Source: Saccharicrinis aurantiacus (GTDB lineage Bacteria; Bacteroidota; Bacteroidia; Bacteroidales; Marinilabiliaceae). Taken from it: DNA of 64,000 nt. The position numbers and the translations under genes are program-made. This document shows, piece after piece, positions 58,001 to 64,000 of this stretch. The notes below the pieces were generated by a model. It had not been told where the DNA came from. It was given only the letters and a program-made list of their open reading frames with translations, and searched no databases. How positions within the stretch are numbered: position 1 is the stretch's first letter; every line of letters begins with the position of its first letter. The stretch spans positions 186,001 to 250,000 of the forward strand of contig NZ_LYBV02000035.1 in assembly GCF_001660705.2 (NCBI RefSeq), read 5' to 3'.

Positions 58001-58171
58001 TTGGGCATTCGCTCCATTGTAGTTGGTGCGAACGGTAACAACCGGTGAGTCTGTACTCGGATATTCTCTAACACCAAGAGATAAATAACCAACTACTCCA
58101 AATAGAATAATGGCAATTGAAAACACCGATGCTAAAACAGGGCGTTTTATACTTACTTCTGATAAACTCAT
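55094..58171 (-). CDS. RND-family efflux pump, inner-membrane subunit
   Basis: A 1025-residue proton-driven pump of the hydrophobe/amphiphile class (AcrB-like). The N-terminus is MSLSEVSIKRPVLASVFSIA. Membrane segments occur near 12-30, 330-480, 530-550 and 860-1010, twelve in all, with two large periplasmic loops between. The proton-relay aspartates lie in LAIGLVVDDAIVVLENIYGK in the fourth segment. The substrate range cannot be read from sequence; drugs, bile-type detergents or dyes are typical. It lies between the adaptor and TolC genes in the usual order. Confidence 0.95.
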   Translation of the reverse strand: MSLSEVSIKRPVLASVFSIAIILFGVVGYLSLGVREYPSTDSPVVTVRTNYNGANAQVVESQITEPIEEAVNGISGVKNLISFTKEGMSYVKIEFDIDVDLETATNDVRDKVSGAVRLLPSDCDPPTVAKADDEAVAILSLSISSSERSLLDLSHYANNVIKEKLQTIKDVSEVQNVGEQLYAMRIRIDPYKLIGHKLTPKDIRDAIKRENVELPSGAIEGEAIEITIKTLGRLNTPEDFKRLILKESGNKFIRLEDVAHVDYGAKNERTILRRNGIPATGLDIIPLPNSNSIEVADEFYLRLAELRNNLPDDIKLDIDFDATTYIRKSILEVKNSIFIAFLLVAAIIFLFLRDWRSSIIPLITIPISLIGTFFVMYLFGFSINVLSLLAIVLAIGLVVDDAIVVLENIYGKIEEGIDPMQAGLKGSKEIYFAVIATTIALVAVFLPIIFLDGMAGRLFREFSIVLTSAVIISSFVALSIAPMLSTKLLRKRETPTKFYSWTEPFFIALTNAYSKSLTTFMKAKWLAIPIIIICTVLIGKLYNLIPEELAPLEDRSELRVNSTGAEGTTFESTDRYALDLWNMVQEQIPEEDRDAVTMTTAPGSGSTGTNQVRTTIRFADITKRDVSQAEYATKIKKGLSNVIGSKTSVVQPPTIGSMRGGADIMYILLAPTLDDLMEKAPDFIEEARLQPEFSYVDTDLSFSKPELLLTIDRDKAKTLGVSVMDISETLQLGLSGQRYDYFLMEGRQYEVIGQLEREKRSSPNDLQAVNVRSQTTGRLISLDNFINLEESSDIPKRFRDDRFISAVVKANLNDGYMLGDGINALDRVKDKVLNDRFSSKLRGNAQELKESSNSLLFAFLFAIALIYLVLAAQFESFKDPFIILLTVPLAIFGALMSMWLFNESLNIFSQIGAIMLIGLVTKNGILIVEFANQKKQSGMHRNQAIMEAASSRFRPILMTALSTIFGTLPLAMATGEGAASRQAMGIAVIGGMFFASLLTLYIVPSIYTYLSSKTALVEELESDKN

Positions 58172-58190
58172 GTTTATAATTCGCTAAAGG

Positions 58191-59291
58191 TTAGTTTTTT
58201 GTATTGGCAATAAGGTTAGTGGGCTTTACTTTTATGCCTGATCTCAAAGCATCTATTCCTTTTACGATGAGTTGATCACCTTTTTCTAAACCACTTAAAA
58301 CTTGCACTTCGTTGGCGGTTCTAATCCCAATAGTTATGGTACGTTCAACAGCTTTCGAATCTTCTACTACAAAAACCTTGTGTCTGTTTAGTTCAGGAAT
58401 AACGGCACCTGTTGGAATCATAATAGCATCGGTATGACTAACGGTAACCATATCTATGATGGCAAATAATCCGGCAACTAGTTTTTGTTGTTTATTATCG
58501 GCTTTGGCCCTAGCTATTAAAGTTCCGGTTTCTTCGTCTAACTTTTTATCAACCGCATATATCTTAGCTTCAAAAGTTTCAGGTAAGGCATCTACGTTAA
58601 AATAGATTTTTGATCCTACTCCGAATTGCGATATATATTTAGAAGATACCCCAAACTCAAGTTTAATGGGAGAGTTATCGTACAGTGTAGCAATGCTTTT
58701 TGTACTTGCCGAATTTAGGAAGTCGCCAACACTAGCATTTCGTAATCCAATATGACCCGAAAAAGGGGCATAGATTTTTAGTTGCTCAATTTCGGCCTTT
58801 ATCTGTTCAATTTCAGCTTGTATATATTGAAGTTCAGCATCCGCAATATCATACTCTTCTTGACTAATAGCTCTTTTTTCAAGCAATATTTTTTGACGGT
58901 TCTCTGTTTCCAGATTCAATTTTAGTCGAGATTGACTTTTCTTAAGGTTGGCCTCAAGCAAGCTGGTATTCAACTTAGCCAATAGCTGACCTTTCTCAAC
59001 ATAGTCCCCTTCTTCAAAGTAGATATCCGTTAATATTCCTGAACCTTCAGGCTTCAAACTCACTTCTTCGTTCGAAAGCAGTGTTCCCGACATTTTAATT
59101 TTCTCTTCTAAAAACTGGTAGTGCACTTCTTTAACTTCAACAGTTATAGGTTTTTTCGAGTCGGGTTTAACAATTTGTGCAATGGTTTCGGCCTCATTAT
59201 TAAAGAATTTAAGCAAGTAAGGAAAGGCAATTATTAGTGCAGTAAGAAGAACTAAACTACCCAATAGGATTCGTTTTGTTTTTTTGTTCAT
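58191..59291 (-). CDS. RND efflux periplasmic adaptor (membrane fusion protein)
   Basis: A 366-residue adaptor that links pump and TolC. The N-terminal membrane anchor is at about 8-27. A split lipoyl domain flanks a helical hairpin: GSGILTDIYFEEGDYVEKGQ near 84-103 and then IYAPFSGHIGLRNASVGDFL near 170-190, with the coiled coil (EANLKKSQSRLKLNLETENR) between. A beta-barrel and a membrane-proximal domain follow. No lipobox is seen. It is the first gene of the operon, 19 bases before the pump gene, and its upstream region is divergent to the second TonB receptor. Confidence 0.93.
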   Translation of the reverse strand: MNKKTKRILLGSLVLLTALIIAFPYLLKFFNNEAETIAQIVKPDSKKPITVEVKEVHYQFLEEKIKMSGTLLSNEEVSLKPEGSGILTDIYFEEGDYVEKGQLLAKLNTSLLEANLKKSQSRLKLNLETENRQKILLEKRAISQEEYDIADAELQYIQAEIEQIKAEIEQLKIYAPFSGHIGLRNASVGDFLNSASTKSIATLYDNSPIKLEFGVSSKYISQFGVGSKIYFNVDALPETFEAKIYAVDKKLDEETGTLIARAKADNKQQKLVAGLFAIIDMVTVSHTDAIMIPTGAVIPELNRHKVFVVEDSKAVERTITIGIRTANEVQVLSGLEKGDQLIVKGIDALRSGIKVKPTNLIANTKN

Positions 59292-59579
59292 GGTATTTCT
59301 ATAATCGGTCTATTAACGGAAATGGATATTAATATTTGTGTTTTGCTTGCAAAAATAATGCCCTTTAGTTGCTGTATCCATTGTAAAATGTAAAAAAATC
59401 AGAAGTAGTATAGAATAAAAAGAGGATGTATGCCTAAATTAAAACTTGAGATCATAAAAACGGTACTTGGTCGGATATGAGTACCTATTTATACTAAAAA
59501 TATAAGGTTTGGTAGATACTTTCTAGGTTTTCTATTGAATAGTATATTTATTTGCGCTGTAATTATTGAAAAACGACAC

Positions 59580-61895
59580 ATGAACTCTATACTTAAACTA
59601 AAACTATTACTATTTATTAGCCTGATTTCCTGCGCTTCAATAGCCCAGCAGGTTACCTTTAGCGGAACAATACGTGATGCCAACACTGGCGAGGAACTTA
59701 TTGGTGCCACTGTTTTTGTTCAAGAAACTAGTGAAGGAGCTTCATCAAATACCTATGGATTCTATTCTTTATCGGTTAAACCGGGAGAATATACTATAAA
59801 AGCAGATTATTTAGGATATGCCGCTCAACAGATAAAGGTTAGTTTATTGAAAGATAAATTATTAAATATTGAGCTAAAGCCTGAGACCACTAGTATTGAT
59901 GAAATTAATATAGTTGGTACTAAAAGCGATAGAGATGTATCCTCAACAGATGTTGGTATGGAACGGATGCAAATGGCAGAGGTAAATAAGTTGCCTGTAC
60001 TATTTGGTGAGCGCGATGTATTTAAAAGTATGCAATTATTGCCTGGTATTTCTTCGGCGGGAGAAGGAGGGAGTGGAATTAACGTGAGAGGAGGAGCAAC
60101 GGATCAAAACCTTATTTTACTTGATGAGGCACCCGTTTATAGTGCATCCCATCTTTTAGGATTCTTTTCTGTTTTTAATTCTGATGCACTTAAGGATATG
60201 ACTGTTTACAAAGGAGGGATTCCTGCCCAATATGGTGGTAGGGCTTCCTCTGTGTTTGATATACAAATGAAAAACGGTAATACGAAAGAGATTAAGGGTT
60301 CAGGTGGAATTGGCTTAATATCGTCGCGTTTAACATTAGAAGGGCCAATTGCAGAAGATAAAGTATCGTTTATTGTGAGTGGTCGAAGAACTTATGCTGA
60401 TATTTTTGCCCCGCTGGCAACAGATGCCGAAGATACTAAACTATATTTTTACGATTTAAATGCAAAGCTCCGCTTTAAATTTTCAGATAAAGATCAGTTG
60501 TTCTTATCGGGTTATTTTGGTTCGGATAAATTTGGCTTTGAAGATATGGGTATGGATTGGGGCAATGCTACAGGTACTGCTCGTTGGAATCATATCTATA
60601 ATCCAAAGTTGTTTTCTAATACCTCTTTTATCTATAGTAATTATGCCTATAATTTTAAGGTAAATTCCGAGAGTTTTAATGATTTAAGAATGACTTCAGG
60701 TATTGTTGATTATAACCTGAAGCAAGATTTTACATGGTATCCTAATCCAAATAATACCTTAAAATTCGGTTTTAATGCAATACACCATAGTTTTGCACCA
60801 GGGGAATTGATAAGCGATGGTGAGTCAACCAACAATATAAAAGTTGATAGTAGGAAAGGGATAGAAACCGGATTTTACATATCCAACAAACAGAATATTA
60901 ATGCAAGGTTAAATGCCAGTTATGGATTGCGCTTTAGCTCTTTTTCTACAATAGGTGAATTTACTGATCGCGACTATGATGATGAGGGTAATATAATTGA
61001 TGAGCGGGTTTACGAAAAGGGAGATGTGGCTAGTACTTATTGGAATGTTGAGCCTCGTTTGGCATTAACTTATCTGCTAACGTCTAACACTTCGCTTAAG
61101 GCATCTTATAACTACAATACTCAATATATGCATCTGTTGGCCAATAGCACCACAGAGCAGCCAACAGATTATTGGGTTCCGGTAACACCCAATGTAAAAC
61201 CATTAAAAGTACATCAATATAGTGGTGGGTTATTTCATAATACCGAAAATGGCGTATGGGAAATGTCAACCGAAGTATACTATAAAAGCTTAAATGATTT
61301 AGTCGATTTTAAAAATGGAGCCGAAGTTATTTTAAACGAAAATTATGAAGCTGAATTGGTAAATGGTAAAGGCTATTCAAAAGGTGTTGAGTTTTTAGTA
61401 AGAAAAAATAAAGGTTTGTTTACAGGATGGTTTAGTTATACCTTATCACAAACTATGAATCAGTTCGATGAAATAAATAACGGAGAGTGGTTCTCGGCAC
61501 GTCACGATAAAACACACGATTTTTCTATAGTTGGCGCCTACCAACTGAGTAAACGAACTTCGTTATCGGCCACTTTTGTTTATAATACCGGAATTGCAGT
61601 AACCTTACCATATGGTGTTTATGAGGTGGATGGTAAAGTATTGCCTTTGTATTCAGATAGAAATGGCGGACGCATGCCCGATTATCATAGAATGGATGTT
61701 TCACTTAATGTGGATGGTAAAAAGCGAAAGCGTTTTCAATCGAGTTGGAACTTCAGCATCTATAATTTGTATGGAAGAGAAAATGCGTATTCCATTAGCT
61801 ACCGCGAGAGCGAAAGCAAACCAGGCTCACTTGAAGCAGTTCAGTATGCCCTATTTAAATTTGTACCATCAGTAACCTATAATTTCACCTTTTAG
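59580..61895 (+). CDS. TonB-dependent receptor with carboxypeptidase-like N-terminal domain
   Basis: A 771-residue outer-membrane receptor. The ATG at 59580 gives a clean signal peptide (MNSILKLKLLLFISLISCAS); an upstream in-frame TTG at 59535 is less likely. A carboxypeptidase-regulatory-like domain lies at about 24-100 (FSGTIRDANTGEELIGATVF), the plug at about 120-225 (INVRGGATDQNLILLDEAPV), and the barrel ends VTYNFTF. It is the same type as the receptor at 2390-5032 (shared HLLGFFS and PAQYGGR/PARYGGR blocks) but lacks the STN domain, in keeping with no sigma/anti-sigma genes nearby. A DUF4249 gene follows 11 bases later. Confidence 0.92.
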   Translation: MNSILKLKLLLFISLISCASIAQQVTFSGTIRDANTGEELIGATVFVQETSEGASSNTYGFYSLSVKPGEYTIKADYLGYAAQQIKVSLLKDKLLNIELKPETTSIDEINIVGTKSDRDVSSTDVGMERMQMAEVNKLPVLFGERDVFKSMQLLPGISSAGEGGSGINVRGGATDQNLILLDEAPVYSASHLLGFFSVFNSDALKDMTVYKGGIPAQYGGRASSVFDIQMKNGNTKEIKGSGGIGLISSRLTLEGPIAEDKVSFIVSGRRTYADIFAPLATDAEDTKLYFYDLNAKLRFKFSDKDQLFLSGYFGSDKFGFEDMGMDWGNATGTARWNHIYNPKLFSNTSFIYSNYAYNFKVNSESFNDLRMTSGIVDYNLKQDFTWYPNPNNTLKFGFNAIHHSFAPGELISDGESTNNIKVDSRKGIETGFYISNKQNINARLNASYGLRFSSFSTIGEFTDRDYDDEGNIIDERVYEKGDVASTYWNVEPRLALTYLLTSNTSLKASYNYNTQYMHLLANSTTEQPTDYWVPVTPNVKPLKVHQYSGGLFHNTENGVWEMSTEVYYKSLNDLVDFKNGAEVILNENYEAELVNGKGYSKGVEFLVRKNKGLFTGWFSYTLSQTMNQFDEINNGEWFSARHDKTHDFSIVGAYQLSKRTSLSATFVYNTGIAVTLPYGVYEVDGKVLPLYSDRNGGRMPDYHRMDVSLNVDGKKRKRFQSSWNFSIYNLYGRENAYSISYRESESKPGSLEAVQYALFKFVPSVTYNFTF

Positions 61896-61906
61896 TAGTT
61901 AATAAT

Positions 61907-62728
61907 ATGAAACGAGTATATAATTTTCAGAACTATATTATTGGGCTTCTTTTTATTTGCCTTTTTTCGGCATGTGAAAAAGTGATTCAATTGGATGTGC
62001 CTGATGGAGAGGCCAAAATAGTAATTGAAGGAATTATTGTAAACGAGAGTGCTGCTCAAGTAAAGGTTAGTCGCTCATTGCCTTATGATGAAGTCTTAGG
62101 AGATCACTTGATTGATGATGCAGTAGTTGTATTATCCACAAGTTATGGTGCTACTGAGCAGTTGAAATTAAAAAGCCCAGGTGTTTATCAAAGCCGCTCT
62201 ATTCTTGGTTTAGTGGGTGCTAGTTATACCTTATCAGTTACAGTTGACGAGGAAGAGTTTGTTGCCGAAAGTACCATGCCTAGAGTCACTCCAATTGATA
62301 CCATTTACGCTACTTATGATCCATTTCCTGAAGTATTTGACCGACCTGGAGATTACAAAGTAGACATTGATTTTAGCGATGATGGAGAAATAGAAAACTA
62401 TTACCGCTTAAAGGGGTATGTAAATAGAGAATTGCTTAATGATGCAGATGCATTTTTGGTGTTTGATGATCAACTATTTAATGGCTTCACGTTTACTATA
62501 GGTATGGTGGCCAACAGGTTTAATTTAACAGATACTGTAAATTATCAATTGTTATCAATAGATAAAGATACCTATTCTTATTATACGCAGTTGGGCGATA
62601 TCATCGGCGGAGGAAGTAGCAGCATCCCTTATAATCCTCAAGGCAACTTTAGTAATGATGCTGTTGGGTATTTCTCAGCTCAGAGTAGTGCCATTTCTTC
62701 AATAATTCTAGAAGCAGAAGAGGATTAG
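61907..62728 (+). CDS. DUF4249 lipoprotein, partner of the second receptor
   Basis: A 273-residue predicted lipoprotein (FSAC, lipidated Cys 23). The DUF4249 pattern is clear: EKVIQLDVPDGEAKIVIEGI, then VNESAAQVKVSRSLPYDEV and AVVVLSTSYGA, with the C-terminal GNFSNDAVGYFSAQSSAISS typical of the family. It directly follows a TonB receptor gene, the same arrangement as at 1460-5032. Its stop lies only one base from the stop of the convergent AraC-type gene. The function of the family is not known; a surface ligand-binding role is inferred. Confidence 0.82.
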   Translation: MKRVYNFQNYIIGLLFICLFSACEKVIQLDVPDGEAKIVIEGIIVNESAAQVKVSRSLPYDEVLGDHLIDDAVVVLSTSYGATEQLKLKSPGVYQSRSILGLVGASYTLSVTVDEEEFVAESTMPRVTPIDTIYATYDPFPEVFDRPGDYKVDIDFSDDGEIENYYRLKGYVNRELLNDADAFLVFDDQLFNGFTFTIGMVANRFNLTDTVNYQLLSIDKDTYSYYTQLGDIIGGGSSSIPYNPQGNFSNDAVGYFSAQSSAISSIILEAEED

Positions 62729-62729
62729 A

Positions 62730-63680
62730 TTATTGGCGTAATGATTTTGGGGAGTACCCAAATTGTTTTTTAAAGGCACTGCTTAGGTGATGGATGTGAC
62801 TAAACCCCAGGTCTATGCTAATTTCTGTAATAGTGCGACTAGAGTATTTGATTTGTCGGTGTGCTTCATCTAATCTATTCTGATTAAAGAATTGTAGTAT
62901 GGGCATATGAAAAACTTCCTTGAAAGCTCTCTGAAGGCTTGTCTCGCTCATGGCCATACTTTCGCAGAGTTCCTTAATGTTAGGAGATACAGAATAGTTG
63001 GATAATAATCGGTTTTTCAAATTAATTATTTTTTCTATTTCACCTTGCTTCTTATTTGAGGATACTCCATATTTTACGTCATCTAATTTAACCCTTAGAA
63101 TACCCAATATCTCAATTACTCGGGATAAGAATATGCTTCGCCGGAGTGTTTTATTATCCGAAACATCAAAAATAGTTCTTAAAGCATTTTCAATATCTGG
63201 GGTTATATTGAAATGCGTAAACCAAGGTTCTGGATTATTAAAGAGTTTCTTTAGTTCAAAATCTTTTTCACTTGCCATTAAATCAAAGCTACTGGCCGGT
63301 ATGCTTAAGGTAAGCCATCTAACTTTGGTGTTTTTATTTATTGTGAATTCCAGATTTTGTTGATTGTTGTATAATAAAATCTCATTTTGGCTTGTTTGAT
63401 CATAACCATCCACTTTAGTAGAAACACCCTCCTGAAAAATTCTTAATAAAACCCTGTTTTCAGAGTCGTTATTATTCACCTTAAAAAATACACCATCTTT
63501 GGAGTTAATCTCAGCAACAGTCAAATAACAATTTTTAAAATAGCTGTATGAAATTAAGTTAAACTTACCATTCGCATTATCAGCAAGGAGCTCTTCACCA
63601 TCCCACGAGCCATTTATCTGTTTGCTAAAAATGCTTAATACCCCTGTTAATATGCTTTCTTCGCCTCTAAATAGAATCAT
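62730..63680 (-). CDS. AraC-family transcriptional regulator
   Basis: A 316-residue regulator. The C-terminal ~100 residues carry two helix-turn-helix units (SPNIKELCESMAMSETSLQR and ITEISIDLGFSHIHHLSSAF) ending in KKQFGYSPKSLRQ, the AraC signature. The N-terminal ~200 residues are an unrecognised ligand or oligomerisation domain, resembling those of Bacteroidota regulators that respond to small molecules. It is convergent with the DUF4249 gene and divergent from the next gene, either of which could be a target. Confidence 0.9.
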   Translation of the reverse strand: MILFRGEESILTGVLSIFSKQINGSWDGEELLADNANGKFNLISYSYFKNCYLTVAEINSKDGVFFKVNNNDSENRVLLRIFQEGVSTKVDGYDQTSQNEILLYNNQQNLEFTINKNTKVRWLTLSIPASSFDLMASEKDFELKKLFNNPEPWFTHFNITPDIENALRTIFDVSDNKTLRRSIFLSRVIEILGILRVKLDDVKYGVSSNKKQGEIEKIINLKNRLLSNYSVSPNIKELCESMAMSETSLQRAFKEVFHMPILQFFNQNRLDEAHRQIKYSSRTITEISIDLGFSHIHHLSSAFKKQFGYSPKSLRQ

Positions 63681-63789
63681 GCTACTTCATCATTTTAAAC
63701 CACAGCCAATATATAATTTTAGCTGTTAAAAGTATTGTTTTGTGTAAGTTTTTAAAGGTTTCTTGTAAGTTTTCCTTTCGTTCAAAATG

Positions 63790-63797
63790 TAGTTTTG
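63790..63797 (+). promoter_or_regulatory. Putative -7 element (TAGTTTTG) for the gene at the right edge
   Basis: TAGTTTTG matches TAnnTTTG 62 bases before the next ATG. The nearest upstream TTG is 24 bases away, longer than the usual spacing. Confidence 0.35.
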
Positions 63798-63859
63798 TAT
63801 AAACAATAACGTAGTGTTAGGCAATAAAATTATTGCGAACAATTAATTTAAATATTTGA

Positions 63860-64000
63860 ATGATGAAGAAAGGAATAATAATATTGAGCATTTTAGTGAG
63901 TAGCTTTATGGGTGCAAGAGCTCAATCAACAGATGCTTATTTTGATTTAATTTATAGTGTGCTTAAAACTGAAAAGCGAGCTACAGTAACACAAGTAATG
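63860..64000 (+). CDS. Exported protein, N-terminal part (cut by window edge)
   Basis: An open frame of 47 codons runs off the right edge. It begins MMKKGIIILSILVSSFMGAR with a signal peptide probably cleaved after ARA (residue 21), then QSTDAYFDLIYSVLKTEKRA. The family cannot be told from this part. The gene is divergent from the AraC-type regulator, which often indicates regulation by it. Confidence 0.6.
   Translation, partial: MMKKGIIILSILVSSFMGARAQSTDAYFDLIYSVLKTEKRATVTQVM

Noticed and set aside
53741-59291. RND operon as a special antibiotic-resistance island
   Set aside because: Gene order and content are those of an ordinary chromosomal pump; no mobile element is present.

Overview
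The window looks like chromosomal DNA of a low-GC marine Bacteroidota, most likely of the Bacteroidales/Marinilabiliales kind (inference). Supporting signs are a SusC/SusD pair, several TonB-dependent receptors (one with an STN signalling domain beside a FecR/ECF-sigma pair), a type IX secretion C-terminal domain, DUF4249 lipoproteins, an absence of obvious Shine-Dalgarno sites, and several upstream boxes matching the Bacteroidota TAnnTTTG promoter element. No rRNA, tRNA, CRISPR array, transposase or phage gene was recognised.

Layout. 0-7 kb: the start of an acyltransferase cut by the window edge, thioredoxin reductase, and a FecI/FecR-type regulated outer-membrane uptake operon (ECF sigma, a 47-residue microprotein, FecR, STN-TonB receptor, DUF4249 lipoprotein). 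7-8 kb: an S1/P1-type nuclease. 8-26 kb: a polysaccharide locus with two paralogous TonB receptors bracketing KduI and a DUF4861 lipoprotein, then a GH2 beta-galactosidase and, divergently, a GH16 enzyme with three sulfatases. GH16, GH2 and sulfatases point to a sulfated galactan (agar/porphyran/carrageenan class); KduI points to a uronate-containing substrate as well. 26-36 kb: an accessory stretch bracketed by two copies of a ~215-bp intergenic repeat, with a repeat-bearing lipoprotein, a HigBA-type toxin-antitoxin pair, a type IX-secreted beta-helix protein and a three-gene redox operon (ferredoxin, ferric-reductase-like membrane protein, Tat-type flavoprotein with a Gly/Pro-rich insert). 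35.7-42.3 kb: two erythromycin-esterase-like proteins around a rhomboid protease, a short-chain dehydrogenase and a TlpA-like thioredoxin; the 3' end of the dehydrogenase gene is duplicated 2.5 kb upstream. 43-47 kb: an NtrC-type regulator convergent with a HisKA-REC-HPt hybrid kinase. 47-52 kb: a SusC/SusD pair with no adjacent enzymes. 52-53.6 kb: TruC-like pseudouridine synthase, nitroreductase and a VF530 protein. 53.7-59.3 kb: a complete RND efflux operon. 59.6-64 kb: a second TonB receptor/DUF4249 pair, an AraC-type regulator and the start of a secreted protein.

Much of the polysaccharide locus is not one operon: most minus-strand genes have their own strong hairpin terminators, so they are probably independently transcribed. 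KduI carries a LacI-type operator immediately downstream of a TAnnTTTG box. The most interesting items are the redox operon with its unusual flavoprotein, the microprotein in the sigma/anti-sigma operon, the dispersed repeats and the duplicated dehydrogenase gene end, and a 13-bp motif shared upstream of the GH2 and beta-helix genes.
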